Source: Scilla litardierei (lineage: Eukaryota; Streptophyta; Magnoliopsida; Asparagales; Asparagaceae). From it: a stretch of DNA of 64,000 nucleotides. The DNA is taken from the NCBI GenBank assembly GCA_030789695.1, contig CM061139.1, forward strand, positions 104,878,837 through 104,942,836. The letters run 5' to 3'. The first letter of the stretch is position 1. Each line of letters starts with the position of its first letter. Made by a program: the position numbers and the translations under genes. The notes under the pieces are model-generated. The model did not search any database, was not told where the DNA came from, and saw only the letters and a list, made by a program, of their open reading frames with translations. This document shows, piece after piece, positions 45,129-57,003 of this stretch.

Positions 45129-45133
45129 GTTTG
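45129..45133. repeat. Target site duplication of Athila2, left (GTTTG)
   Basis: Pairs with GTTTA at 56676-56680, one base different. Confidence 0.65.
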
Positions 45134-46848
45134 TGACGCACCCGAAACCTACACCTAGGTTCCACCTGGCGATGTCACGATCGCCAGGCGTAGTATGGCC
45201 CCTAGGCTTCAATTCTGGGCTCAATAAAAGGGCTATCGGAGTTATAGTATAAATGATATCGAATCCCACAGGGACGGTGATAGTGTGTATGGATTCTCAG
45301 TTTATTTCTGAATTTCGAAGTGAGATGGCCATCGGAGTGAAAGATTTGTTCGGGGTGTTGTTGTTTTACTTAATAAAAGGGACTAGGGCGTTAGGGATCA
45401 CCACTAAGATCGTTAGGGGTCGACGTTAGAATGTGATCCTTGCATTGCATTAGGGCTAGGAAATTAATCCCCCAATTCATACCACTCTCGTGGGTTAGAA
45501 TTGCGGGGTATTTCGGTGGCTCTCGTTGACTCAATGGCGGTAGCCGTCAATGTAGCGGTATAGTTCGTCGATGGATCCCCTCAAGGCACGAGCTGGGCAT
45601 GGTCACGAGCCTTGGTTGGATCCACCGATTTCCCTATTCGAATCCCAGAGATACCCCTTAAGCGCATCAATTCCGTAGACCGTGAGCAGTACGGGTTATC
45701 TAGGGATTCGGTAGGATTGACCGTAATACTTCCCTAAATCCCTAATTCAACGTACGGATCCAGATCCACGTTTTCCCCATAGGATCCTAGGGCCAACCCA
45801 TCAGCCCTAGAAAGATCTACTCACTCATGGTATTGTTAACAGATAAAGATGCAATTTTTAGATACGAACACATCATCGCAGATCAATAAAATGGAGATAA
45901 AAACTTACAATGAGAAACGAAGAGAATAGACGAACAATATATCCGGAAAAATCCAGATTCTAATACACAACGCAATTGAGAACCAAAATACAAATCTCTA
46001 AATTTCGATCTAAAAGTATCAGAAGTTTTAATCTCAAAAACTCATACAAAAATCGCCTAATCCTCTCTCCAAAAGAACATCGCCAAGCTCAGAATGAATC
46101 GGCCCCAATCAGTCTCCAGCTCCCCGAGCTTTCAGTGCCAGCAATCGTGCCCTTGGCGTCTTCAGAAAACTTTCCAGGAATAGCCCTGGCACTGCCGACC
46201 GAGTAGGTGACTCGGTCGAGCAATGCGTTGCTCGTTCGGTCGCTCGGACCGAGCAGATGAGCTGCTCGAACGAGCACTATAGGGAAACAAGAATCTTCAA
46301 AATCGTCGCTCTGCCTGCCCAGACCGAGTCAGCACTGCTCGGTCCGAGCAGGGGCTAACTCGGTCACTGAAGAGCTGCTCGGGCCGTGTCGCTTCTTCGC
46401 TTGATCTTTGGAATTTTGACGCTGCTCGACCGAGCAGATGAGATGCTCAGTCCGAGTGATCACCATATCAGCCTCCTCTTTCTCATTTGATCCTGATCGG
46501 TTCGAGCATCTGCACTGCTCAACCGAGCAGTCTGGGAAACTTCCTCCAGCTGTTGCTGAGGGCTCCTCTCACTCCTCTGCTCTCTATCTCTTCTCCTCCA
46601 ATGGCCCCAAAAGTGTGGTGAACTCCTACTAGGATCCACCAACAAGCTCACAGGCATGTTGGATGTGTCCATAGCCAAGTGGGGTCCCAAATCGCTCCAA
46701 AATCCCTGAAAACTCATAAAACACTACGAAACTCGAATATATCGTCAGAAATGCAATATCGTTGTAAAATGCGGGATTTGGATGCGAAAATAGCATGGGA
46801 TGCAATGAAATGATGGTATAAAAATAGTAGAAAATATGGACACATCCA
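45134..46848 (-). repeat. Athila2 3' LTR
   Basis: Plus-strand left end TGACGCACCCGAAACC; right end ACACATCCA, against ACACATCA in the other LTR. It contains the CTCGGTCCGAGCAG cluster at 46199-46530. Confidence 0.85.
46199..46530. repeat. CTCGGTCCGAGCAG motif cluster, Athila2 3' LTR
   Basis: Many copies of CTCGGTC, GACCGAG and GAGCAG words form imperfect palindromes of 12-16 bases (for example GACCGAGCAG with CTGCTCGGTC). The matching cluster is at 56045-56365 in the 5' LTR. Two further clusters are inside the element at 51085-51170 and 51615-51965. Confidence 0.85.
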
Positions 46849-48571
46849 AATCCCCCCAAGCTTACCTCTTACTCGTCCTCGAGGAAGACGAATAATCGGT
46901 ACGCCGGGAGGAAAACAAAAAAGAAATAAGAAAAATGAAAATAGAAAGAGAGGAAAAGTAAAAAGGGAAGTGAGAGAAGAATGCTAGGGATGATCAATCA
47001 GATCTCGGGTCTAAATAATATATCACGATGCTCTGAATGATAAACATACATGTTACTGGTAATTTCTAGCTTTACAAATCAGATGACTAGCATGCAATGC
47101 AGGCAAAGGATAGGGATCTACTGAAATAACGCTATCAAATCATATCAATCTCATTCAATCCCTAGAGTCTAGTATAAAGAAGTTGGCAACGTCCTTTTCA
47201 ATCACAGATACACAAGGAGCATAAATTAATCACATAACATGCAATAGAGAATAGAAAAAGTCATACCATTCAGATATTCATTTCGATTCATGAAAAATCT
47301 CCAAAAACTAAAGCAATTCGTAAAGTTTAGGTATTATTAAATCTCCCCGTTATGCACCGACTCCACTCTAATGTTATGCTCACTTATGTGATCAGTTGGT
47401 TTACACCCCCAAGCTTAGCTTGAGGCGTCGCATCTAAGAATATGATATGAAATTTTTCTTTTTCTTCCCAGAATAAATGATAGCTTCTAATGGAATGATA
47501 TAAAATAGTATTTATTCATTTTCTTTCTTTTTCTTTTCTTTTTCACATATGAATATATACACATTTTTTATTAGAAGCTATACCTTTTTCCTTTTTGGGT
47601 TTAGGAATTGAGATGCGGTAAAGATAGCTGTGGGGGTGTAACCAACTGATATGTAGAGATATAAATAGATATGTGGAGAAGGAAAAATAGTAAGACTCTC
47701 GGTTCACTCATAAGAGGGTGCACAACGGTTCGGTAAAATAATACCCTAACTAAACTCATAGATATCATGGATATTTTCATTCCTCTAAATGAATACTGAA
47801 ATGGCATGCAGTAATAGGCACAATATCAGCAGGCATGCAAACAGAAGTGACTGAGATAAAAAACAGATGCTCCAAGTGTTCTAGTGATGTGTGAACCTAG
47901 GTGCGTTACCCAACATAGTGCATACTAGATACTAATTCACGCATTCAATTTTCAATTCAGTTTAGGCATTAAATCAGATAGATCAGCAAAAGAAATGCAC
48001 GCATATAGATAGTAAAACTGAAATTTACCCTAATAGCATGTCATCGAAGATGGGCATCGTAAAAGACTAATAAGGCCGCGAGAGATATCATCATACGAAA
48101 CATCCTTAAAAAATAAAAAGGAAAAAACGGAGAAAAGAAGAAAAAAAAAGAAAAAAAAGATGCATGCATGGTAAAATATAAAATATGATGCAAAATGAGG
48201 AAAAAAAAGGAAACGACGTGAAAAAATGGTGGAAAAGTGAAATAAAGACTGAAATAAGGAAGGAAAATGTAAAAGAAAAAAACAAAAATAAAGCGGTAGC
48301 GCTCATCCCCCAAGCTAAACCTAGCAGTGTCCTCACTGCTAAGAAAACGTTCGTAGGCGGGAGGTGATGCTAAAGGGGTGGGGTGGGAGGGGGAAAGAAA
48401 TAAGAAACTGTGCAAAAAGGAGAAATAAAAATAAAAAAACTTGGAATGATGCAATGGTGAATGAAATATGATGCATGTGTGGCTCCTCCCCCAAGCTGGC
48501 TAAGTGTAGGGCCCCAAACAGACAGATGTGCACGAAATATATAGGGGAGGCAGAAGCATGTATGGACTACA
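46849..48571 (-). other. Athila2 3' spacer with PPT
   Basis: The minus strand reads GTAAGCTTGGGGGGATT beside the LTR (46849-46866), the PPT. The rest is AT-rich with T/C and A/G tracts (47510-47560, 48110-48290). Several open frames there are low-complexity Phe/Lys-rich strings and are not accepted as genes. CCCCCAAGCT phrases recur (47407, 48307, 48489). Confidence 0.7.
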
Positions 48572-50876
48572 TCAGGCAGAGGCACCACCCTCTGGGGGTG
48601 GTGATGGTTCCCTCTGCTGTGGACCAGGAGCGGTGGGTAGATCTGACTGGAAGTCATGGGGAGGGTCAGTGGTGGGATCGATGGTGGCTGTGGAGGGCTC
48701 AGCTGAAGGTAACACCAGGGCAGACAGGGGATCTACTATGAAGTCCAACTCAGAAGTGGTAGAAACAGGCTCTGCAGAAGCCTGGGAAAGTGAAGCACTG
48801 AGTGGTGCAGAGGGGGTCATAGTGTCTGGCCTGGGTGGTGGAGCATGTGCGAGGATCACGGGAGGGGGTCCACGTGTCCTCAGGAGATCTATGATGGACG
48901 CCAAGTCCGACTCGACTCGCAAGTGGTGTGTCACTGTCGAGCGTGAAAAGTAGTCGAAATCTCTCCGAAGGAGAGAAGTCAACTTCTCTAACGCTGTCAA
49001 GCGACCATCGGTAGTACGGGAGTCGGGTGGAGGGCGGGGAATGTGTCTGTAAGTCACCACTCTCGTAAATCGGTCCCAGGCAGCTGGTGCACGGTGCCGA
49101 GCGTGGAAGGTAGGAGAGGGTGAGCTCGAAGGTAGGTCAGAGGTGGTAGAAGATAGAGCCGTAGTCGACACAGAAAAGTAGACAGACGTCGACACGCTCT
49201 CAGTAAAAATGGCAGCGGACGAGGAGGAAGTGGTGCCAGAAAGTGGAATGTGTGGACCTAAAGAGATAGGAACTGATGCTATAAGGTCCAAAAGAGGTGG
49301 GAGGGTGGGGACTGGGTCGTGCACGAGAGAATCAAGATCTATGGTCGTCAGCAAAAGGTAAATCGGTGCCCTTCGGCACCGATACACTGGTCAAAGAAAT
49401 CTGAGTCTCGGTGCAAGAGGTGGGGACAGTCCCCGAAGACTCGACGGCGGGAGATGCGGTGGACACAACGGTGGTGGAAGAAACGGCTCCAGAAGAAGAT
49501 GGGTGAGCAGGTGGTACTAGGAGGCCGGCAACTAAGGCAGCAATGTCATGTAACTCGAACTCCGGGGAGCGTGGCACCGGGTCATCGGAGGCTTCCTCGA
49601 CGAGTGCTCCGGGGGGCTCGAGTACGTATATGGGAGGGAGTGGGAAGACCTGAGGAATCATCCAGTCAAGCTGGATGGCTGGGATGTGTGTGAGGTGAGG
49701 GGTGGGGAGAACCATGTGGGGGATATGGTGGGTGCCTACGAGATATAGCCAGCGACGATCCCCGTGTGGTCAAATAATATGCATATGCTCGAGCACGTCG
49801 ATGGTCAAGCGTGTCGGGCCAACAGGGCGGTGAAGGTCATCTGGGACGTGAATATCAATCATCCTAGAAAAAATGGTGAAGAAACCACTACAGCATATGT
49901 CGGTGGAGAAATAGGTGGTGGCTGTCTGGTATAGGCGGTGACACAACCAGTGGGCTACGTCAGAGAGCATGAAGGGTCGTAGGGAGCCGTCAGGGTGAAA
50001 TCGAAGAGGTGGGGTCATACCCATAAGATGGGTAAGCTCAGGGAGGGACATGGTCCCGACCTCAGGTCTACAGAAAAGGGTGGAAGCTAAGTGCCTCTGA
50101 TCGTAACGAAGGCATGGGTGCACTATGCACGATGCCTTCGCCCGACTAGGGCGATACTGAGGAAGGCCTGAAATACGCTCCCAAAAGGCTCGAGCATCAA
50201 AAGTGTCAACGTCAAAGAGTGGAGAAAAGGCTGCTCTGGGCTCGGGTACGACAGGGAAGTGGAAGTACTCGTGGATCATGGCAAATGTGATAGTTCAGCC
50301 GTGGTCCATGAGGCAGAAGGTGATGCCGTCACCTGCTGGGGTGAGAGAAAGGGAGCTAAGAGCCTCTAGTGCAATGTGGGAGTAGGTGGGAGCATGTACA
50401 CCGAGGAAACGGTCGAAACCGATCGCTCGGTAGAGGTGATGAACTCCATGTAGGAGTCCGAGAGATCTAAGTTCAGGCACGTCTATGAATACAGTAGGTA
50501 CGAGACGACGCTGAGAGAGCCTAACAAAACGCTCTCGGTGTGCGTCGTCTCGGAACATGATGCCATATGTCCGGAGACGTGCAGGTAGGGCATCCCTGGT
50601 GGGTGCGGGGTGTGGGGGTGATGAGGTAGAGGCGGTGGGTGGTGCTGTGGTGGGGATAGGATCTGTGGTAGAGGGGATCGCGGCGGCTGTGACAGGTGTG
50701 GTAGTAGAGGGGATAAGAGCTGTGGTGGAAGGGGTGGTAGTAGTGGATGTAGTTGTGGTGGTGGAGGTCATGGTGGTGGTGAGGCGTGCACGACGCTAGG
50801 GACGGGAGGAAGAGGCGTCAGGAGTGGGCCTCTTCACACGGATGGGTGGGGTGGGGGCACCTCTCGTGTGAACCAT
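48572..50876 (-). pseudogene. Athila ORF-1/env-like gene
   Basis: Starts MVHTRGAPTPPIRVKRP at 50876. An early stop near 50797 is followed by a Thr/Pro-rich stretch (50771-50620). The conserved part follows: LRTYGIMFRDDAHRERFVRL, then LGLLHGVHHLYRAIGFDRFL and SHIALEALSSLSLTPAGDG. A stop at 50295-50297 interrupts it, and it continues as MIHEYFHFPVVPEP through LTHLMGMTPPLRFHPDG. This resembles the ATHILA ORF-1 family, found 3' of pol in Athila elements and sometimes called env-like; its role is not established. After a stop at about 49770 the frame continues Pro/Ser/Thr-rich, shifting near 49335-49390 to end at 48572. I see no clear signal peptide or transmembrane segment. Confidence 0.65.
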
Positions 50877-51329
50877 CGTGGAGATGGTGCTATGTTAATA
50901 CGGTATAAAAAATAAGTAAGGGACGAGTGTACCATATGTGCGAGCGATGCGAACGATGCGAGTGCCTAGAGCTCCCCCATGCTAGTCCTCACAGCTGCTA
51001 TTAACATAATCAGAGAGTACCTGCAAATTGAAACGATCAAAACGTCAGATAACAGATTTAAAGTGGGCGATACGTAGAATTTAGGTTACTCGATCGAGCA
51101 GTGATACTACTCGGTCCGAGTCGTGGTACTCTATGGGAACTGACCGAGCAGTATCACTGCTCGGTCCGTGCCCTAGGGCGCAATCGATCGGAGGGAGGGT
51201 GAGAAGTTTAGGGCGATCCGATGGGAGAGGGAGAGGGGGCGGGAGGTGGGGGTTTAAAGATGGGGGGTGGGGTTTTGGGGAGAACGGGTCGGCAAGGGCG
51301 AAGGAGCGGGGGAAAGAGAGGGGAGAGAG

Positions 51330-51374
<45 letters not shown>

Positions 51375-52200
51375 GAGAGAGAGAGAGAGAGAGGGCGACT
51401 GATCGGATTTGGGCGGAGTGATCGGCGGTGCTGGCGGTGGAGCGGGAGGAGGAAGACGGCGACGGGGGCGGGGGTTTGAATGAGTAGGGGGAGATGAAGA
51501 TCGGGGGGGGTAGAATTTTTTTAGGGTAAAAAAATTAACTGAGGGTAATATATTAAACGGGTTTGGGTATAAAAACCCAACTCATTTGGGAGTGAGATCC
51601 GTGTGTAGGATAAATCGACTCGGTCCGAGCAGCGAGGCTGCTCGACCGAGTCAGTCAGCTGAATAATTTAATAAATTGAGCTGAAGAATACTCCCTCGCA
51701 TACTTGACTGAGCAGTATACTGCTCGGTCGAGTCATTTCCTACTCGGGCCGAGCCAATAATAATCTGGTCGTGTTGGCAGAGTGATGTTTTCTCCTCAAC
51801 TTCAAAAGCATGTAGCACTCGACCGAGTAGTGAGTTGCTCGGACTGAGTCTATCCCTACTCGGATGGAGCAGGATGCTGATCGGGCCGTGCAGAGATGGT
51901 GATCTTTCTTCCTTTTTTTCGTGTCTGCATTGCTCGACCGAGCAGTGAAGCTGCTCGATCGAGTCACCTGTGTCTCTTGTTTTCTCTTATTTTTCCTTGA
52001 TTTTCTCCCCAAATCTTCGAATTTAATGCTCTCCTCTGGCTTTCTTCCGTTTATAATGTCGATACACATACCCCCACTTGTCCATCCTATACCAAAGACG
52101 AACTCATTAATTTTTTGTGATTTTTTGTAGTTTTATCTAGGAAACACGAAATAAAAATAAAAAATAAGAAACTGAAAAAGAAAATCCGAAATCTAAGAAA
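50877..52200 (-). other. Athila2 spacer with motif clusters and (GA)n
   Basis: Contains CTCGGTC/GACCGAG words at 51085-51170 and 51615-51965, a (GA)n tract at about 51327-51392, and a G-rich block at 51190-51510. Frames here encode Arg/Glu strings only. It occupies the interval downstream of the pol remnants and upstream of the ORF-1-like gene. Confidence 0.75.
51327..51392. repeat. (GA)n microsatellite
   Basis: About 30 near-perfect GA dinucleotides with a GGGG interruption near 51371. Confidence 0.95.
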
Positions 52201-52586
52201 TTGGGCTGCCTCCCAATAAGTGCTTGTTTTTAGTCATGAGCTCGACTCCCTTAAATATGTCAGTTATCGTTTGGTGCGCGTGGTGGTCACGCGTCATTCT
52301 TGGCGGTGGGGCAATCCGGCGGCGTTTGGTTACCACCTACCTCAAGATTCTCCTCTGAGTGGCACATAGTTTTCGATTCTTGATGGTTTGGAGAATGATG
52401 TAGAAATTCATCATCCAATACTTGGATGTACACGGAGACTGCTTTGTTGTAGGTTGGGTCGCTGTCATCGTCGATGATTGTCTTCATTGGGTACTTCATG
52501 ACCCCTTTAGAAGTAAAAACATCAATGGCTTCGTCTTCAAGAAGCTCCAGATAGCTGGCCCATTCTACATGGGCTTGCGCTCTCAT
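52201..52586 (-). pseudogene. Remnant after PR, including post-integrase tail
   Basis: After PR the minus strand carries a 99-codon frame (52586-52287: WASYLELLEDEAIDVF, then YIQVLDDEFLHHSPNHQES) resembling the acidic linker between PR and RT. It is soon followed by TTATTGGGAGGCAGCCCAA (about 52201-52219), a phrase typical just after Athila integrase. RT, RNase H and integrase would lie between them in a full element, which places the deletion at about 52220-52290. Confidence 0.55.
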
Positions 52587-53399
52587 CGGCTTTTGTAGCC
52601 AGAACGGCCGTTGCCATGAAGGGGCGGCCGAGTATAAGTTGGGAGCTCCCTACCTCAGGCATATCCATGATAAAGAAGTCGACAGGAACACATAATCTTG
52701 GGGGTATTTGAAGGATGACGTCCCTTGCTATCCCCACCGGGTAGGTGATGGAATGATCGGCCAGCTGGATGGACATGCTCGTCGGTTCTAACTCACTTCC
52801 CGTCTGAAGTCTCTTGAAAATGGAGAGGGGCATCAGGCTGATGCTAGCCCCCAGGTCAATCAATGCTCTACTGATAGGCATCCCTCCAATGGAGCACGAC
52901 ACGGTAAATCTCCCCAGATCCGACATCTTTCGGGGGAGATGATTTTTGATGACGGAGGTGGAATCCTCCAATAGCTTGATTTCTTCAGGTTTTCTCTTTC
53001 CCGTGATGAGATCCTTCAAGAATTTGGCATAGGTCGGGATCTCTGTGATGGCGTCTATGAACGAGATGTTCAGATGAATTCCCTTCAATAACTCCATGAA
53101 CTTGGAGAATTTCTTTTCCATTTTGGCTAGGGCTAGCCTCTGTGGGTATGGAGGGGGAGGTCTGGAAACTTTACTCCTTGTAGCATCAACAGGAGGAGGT
53201 GCTGTGGTAGGCGTAGCGGGTGGTGCATCCGCATTCTTCTCAATAATTATAGGCCCTTCAGCGGCCTTTTCTCTGTCACCGTCATCGACTGCTTCTTCAG
53301 CAGTGACTTTCTCCTTATTTAGCACCGGGACCATGACAGGGTCAATTACCCGTCCTCCATGTGTGGTCACTGAAACCACGGCATTAGCTTGGGCTCTCT
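52537..53399 (-). pseudogene. Athila protease (PR) domain with gag C-terminal linker
   Basis: This 280-codon frame (from MVSVTTHGGRVID at 53379) continues gag after a TAG at about 53400. It has a Pro-rich linker (RPPPPYPQRLALAKMEKKFS), an Athila-conserved stretch (ITEIPTYAKFLKDLI), then the protease: LGRFTVSCSIGG, ALIDLGASISLMPLSIF (DLG active site, the usual Athila form), and LILGRPFMATA near the end at 52600. The frame runs 30 codons past this before its stop. PR would mature gag. The stop upstream separates it from gag. Confidence 0.8.
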
Positions 53400-54803
53400 A
53401 GTTTGTCTCCGGCTGTGAGGGCAATCTCCCCTGATTCTTCAAAAGCTGCGACATTTGACCCCTCAGTTTGTCAAGTGAAGAATTGATACTTTTGAACTGG
53501 TTCGAGGTGTCTTGATTAAAACAGATCTGCCCACTCATAAAGGTCTCCAAAGTTTCTTCAAGATTGGACTTAGGCGCATTTGGCGCATAATTCTGCTGGG
53601 GCGGCCGGTTGAACTGATAACCCGGCGGTCGGTAGGGCCCAGCTGGCCTAAATCCACCATGCTGCTGGCTTTGCTGCTATTGAGGAGGAGGAGAAGGTAT
53701 CTGAAATTACAGAGGTTGCAATCCTCCACTTGTGTTTCCATAGGAAAACCCCGGGTGATTCCTTGCAGCTGGATGCTGCCATTGATTCCGTCCCTTTCCT
53801 TGGACGTATTGTACGGTCTCAGATGTCTCAGCACCATCGTAGTGGGCCTCACTAGGGATATAGCTCTGATTGACATACTCTTCTGCAGGATGATACAATA
53901 TGCTAGGTAAAGCAGGGATGGAGTCCAGACGCTGCTCAATCCGGGCCACTTGTTTGCACAAGGTCTCTATGTGAGAATCCAAGTGGCTAGCGACCTTGAC
54001 CTCAGAAGTCCGGGTCACAACAGTCCGTTCATCATTCCATTGTTGGGTGTTGGCTGCCATGTGCTCCAACAAATCTATAGCCTCCTCAGGAGACTTATCA
54101 AGTAGGGCGCCTTGCGCCGCAGCATCGATGATCATCTTGGTGCTAGGTTGGAGCTGGTTGCAAAAGCTCTGCACCAAATCCCAGGGATGGATCCCATGGT
54201 GAGGACACTGATGTTGGAGGTCCTTGAACCTCTCCCATGCCTCATAAAGTGACTCCTGTGGGAGCTGCTTGAAGCTAGAAATCGCTCCACGGATCCGAAC
54301 TGTCTTCGATGGTAGATAAAACTTATCCACAAATGCAAGTGCAAGCTTCTCCCAGGTGGTGAAATGGTTGGGAGGGTGGACCCGGATCGAATATGAGGCT
54401 TTATCCCTCAAAGTGAACGGAAAAGCCGCAGCTTCACAGCATCATCACTAACGTCCTTTGCCTTGAACGTATCACACTTTGCCAGGAAGGTGTCAATGTG
54501 ATGGTTGGGATTTTCATGCGGATGCCTGTGGAAGGGATCCTGCTGCATCAGATTAATCAACACCGTCTTTAGCTCGAAGCTCGATGTCGCCAGTTGCGGT
54601 CTGAGGATGGAGGAGTTGTTCCCGAACGTTGGTGTCATGTGGTCCCTGATGGACCCGGTGCGAGGAGGAGGAGGATGATTGTTTTCCTCCATTTGAGCGA
54701 AGGGAGATGAACTTCTACTTGAAGCTCTCAAAGCCCTGGCTGTCTTCTCGATCTCGGGATTGAATAATAATTCTCTGGTAGATCCCTAGTAGCGAGTGTT
54801 CAT
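53400..54803 (-). pseudogene. gag: Athila gag, broken
   Basis: Likely start at 54803 (MNTRY), with a stop at codon 6, then TRELLFNPEIEKTARAL, an Athila gag N-terminal signature. One frame runs to 54408 (LINLMQQDPFHRHPHENPNH). A frameshift near 54415 enters LRDKASYSIRVHPPNHFTTW and the gag core (LYEAWERFKDLQHQCPHHGI, LLDKSPEEAIDLLEHMA). A stop at 53707 precedes a Gln/Pro-rich tail (to the TAG at about 53400). No CCHC zinc knuckle is visible. It would form the particle shell, but the copy has three stops and one frameshift. Confidence 0.85.
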
Positions 54804-54944
54804 GCACCAACAAAACTCAAATAAATACCGTCAGTAGCACCGAAATAAATAAAAAGAATAAAAATGATAGAAAGGTGAGAAATGAATAGAATGCTAGCAA
54901 ACTTCTCAAATAAAGAAAATAAACTGAGGCACACACTATTGCCG

Positions 54945-54962
54945 TCCCCGGCAACGACGCCA
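54945..54962 (-). promoter_or_regulatory. Primer binding site of Athila2 (tRNA-Asp type)
   Basis: The minus strand reads TGGCGTCGTTGCCGGGGA, one base different from the Athila1 site, six bases after the 5' LTR. Confidence 0.85.
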
Positions 54963-54968
54963 AAAACT

Positions 54969-56675
54969 TGACGCACCCGAAACCTACACCTAGTTTCCAC
55001 CTGGCGGTGCAAGATTGCCAGGCATGGTATGGCCCCTAGGCTTTAATTCCGGGCTCAATCCACCAGCGGAAGGTGTCGAGTTATAGTATAAATGATATCG
55101 AATCCCACAGTGACGGTGATAGTGTGTATGGATTCTAAGTTTATTTCTAAATTTCGAAGTGAGATGGCTATCGGGGTGAAAGATTTGTTCGGGGTGTTTT
55201 TGTTTTACTTAATAAAAGGGACTAGGGCGTTAGGGATCACAACTAAGATCATGAGGGGTTGACGTTGGAATAGGATCCTTACGTTGCATTAGGGATAGGG
55301 AATTAATCCCCCAATTCGTACTACTCTCGTGGGTTAGAATTGCGGGGTATTTCGGTGGCTCTCGTTGACGCAATGGCAGTAGCCGTCAACGTAGCGGTAT
55401 AGTTCGTCGATGGATCCCCTCAAGACACGAGCCGAGCATGGTCACGAGCCTTGGTTGGATCCACCGATTTCCTTATTCGAATCCCAGAGATACCCCTTAA
55501 GCGCATCAATTCCACAGACCGTAGGCATGATCTCAGTATGGGTTATCTAGGGATTCAGTAGGATTGACCGAAATACTTCCATAAATCCCTAATTCAGCAT
55601 AGGGATCCAGATCTATGTTTTCCCCATAGGATCCTAGGGCAAACCCATCAGTCCTAGAAAGATCTACTCACTTATGATATTGTTAACGGATAAAGATGCA
55701 ATTTTTAGATACGAAAACATCATCGTAGATCAATAAAATGGAGATAAAAACTAACAGTGAGAGACGAAGAGAATAGACGAACAATATACCCAGAAAAATC
55801 CAGATTCCAATACGCAACGCAATTGAGAACCAAAATATAAATCTCTAAATTTCGATCTAAAAGTATCAGAAGTTTTAATCTCAAAAACTCATACAAAAAT
55901 CGCCTAATCCTCTCTCCAAAAGAACGTCGCCAAGCTCAGAATGAATCGCCCCCAATCAGTCGCCAGCTCCCCAAGCTTTCAGTGCCAGTAATCGAGCCTT
56001 GGCGGCTTCAGAAAACTTTCCAAGAATAGCCCTAGCACTGCCGACCGAGTAGGTGACTCGGTCGAGCAATGCGTTGCTCGTTCGGTCGCTCGGACCGAGC
56101 AGATGAGCTAATCGATCGAGCACTACAGGGAAACAAGAATCTTCAAAATCATCGCTCTGCCTGCCCAGACCAAGTCAGCACTGTCCGGTCCGAGCAGGGG
56201 CTAACTCGATCACTGAAGAGCTGCTCGGGCCGTGTCGCTTCTTCGCTTGAGCTTTGGAATTTTGACGCTGCTCGACCGAGCAGATGAGCTGCTCGGTCCG
56301 AGTGATCACTGTATCAGCCTCCTCTTTCTCATTTTATCTGCACTGCTCGGCCGAGCAGTCTGGAAAACTTCCTCCAGCTGCTGATGAGGGCTCCTCTCTC
56401 TCCTCTGCTCTCTCTCTCTTCTCCTCCAATGGCCCCAAAAGTGTGGTGAACTCCTACTGGGCTCCACCAATGAGCTCACGTGCATGTAGGATGTGTCCAT
56501 ACCCAAGTGGGGTCCCAAATCTCTCCAAAATCCCTGAAAACTCTTAACACACTACGAAACTCGAATATATTGTCAGAAATGCAATATCGTAGTAAAATGC
56601 GGGATTTGGATGCGAAAATAGCATGGGATGCAATGAAATGATGGTATAAAAATAGTAGAAAATATGGACACATCA
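54969..56675 (-). repeat. Athila2 5' LTR
   Basis: Direct repeat of 45134-46848 with about 5% differences and a ~25-base deletion near 56338 relative to the other copy. Confidence 0.85.
56045..56365. repeat. CTCGGTCCGAGCAG motif cluster, Athila2 5' LTR
   Basis: Counterpart of 46199-46530, with one motif pair lost in the 25-base deletion. Confidence 0.85.
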
Positions 56676-57003
56676 GTTTACACAAGAGTGGGCCCTAATT
56701 TAGGTCGCTATAGACCGGCAATAGCGCGAGAGCGTGAGCTTGGTTCTCTATTCAGTTACGACTAGTTCACCTCGATTCAAGATATGCAACATTGAGATTC
56801 ATGATTCACAAAGATGAATGACGATCCGTAGTGGGGATTCCATAGCCCTAGACGCTTTTATTATATAGAATTCCATTTGTTAATTGAATGATCGTGACAT
56901 TATTATCCAAACCATTCCATTCTACCACCAATAGCTAGGTGATTAAGATAGAGTACTGTCAATTGTCCTTCCTGTGTTCGATACACACTCGCCACTACAT
57001 CAT
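56676..57003 (+). other. Unclassified LTR-like leader, right half
   Basis: Continues the sequence broken at 45133, including the GTTTACACAAGAGTGGGCC phrase that resembles the left-half GTTTGCACGAGAGTGGGCT. GCCACTACA near 56995 may be the LTR end. Copia LTR sequence begins at about 57004 without a recognisable terminus. Confidence 0.4.

Larger units (their letters stand above)
44372..45133 (+). other. Unclassified LTR-like leader, left half
   Basis: GACTTATATTTAAG (about 44431-44444) could be a TATA box, followed by a leader with TTTGCAAGAGATTGG repeated near 44799, 44949 and, with a change, 45006. The sequence continues after Athila2 at 56676-57003, ending CTGTGTTCGATACACACTCG and GCCACTACA near 56995, the style of a retrotransposon LTR 3' end. 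No coding frame was found. Confidence 0.45.
45134..56675 (-). mobile_element. Athila-lineage element Athila2 lacking RT, RNase H and integrase (11.5 kb)
   Basis: LTRs at 45134-46848 and 54969-56675 differ by about 5% in a sampled 400 bases. On the minus strand the order is 5' LTR, tRNA-Asp-type PBS, gag, PR, a post-integrase-type tail, a motif-array spacer, an Athila ORF-1/env-like gene, a spacer, PPT, 3' LTR. PR runs to ILGRPFMA and then pol stops. No RT, RNase H or integrase motif occurs between 52540 and 50880. The coding parts have stops and frameshifts. It would depend on pol from another Athila. Confidence 0.9.

Noticed and set aside
48041..48454. Phe-rich minus-strand frames in the Athila2 spacer, resembling membrane proteins
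   Set aside because: Translations of T/C tracts opposite A/G-rich DNA. Not a credible membrane gene.
48572..50876. A true retroviral envelope gene
   Set aside because: Similarity is to the Athila ORF-1 type. I found no clear signal peptide, fusion region or transmembrane segment, so only the neutral 'env-like' label is kept.
51133..51479. Frames encoding Arg-Glu repeats
   Set aside because: Translations of the (GA)n microsatellite.
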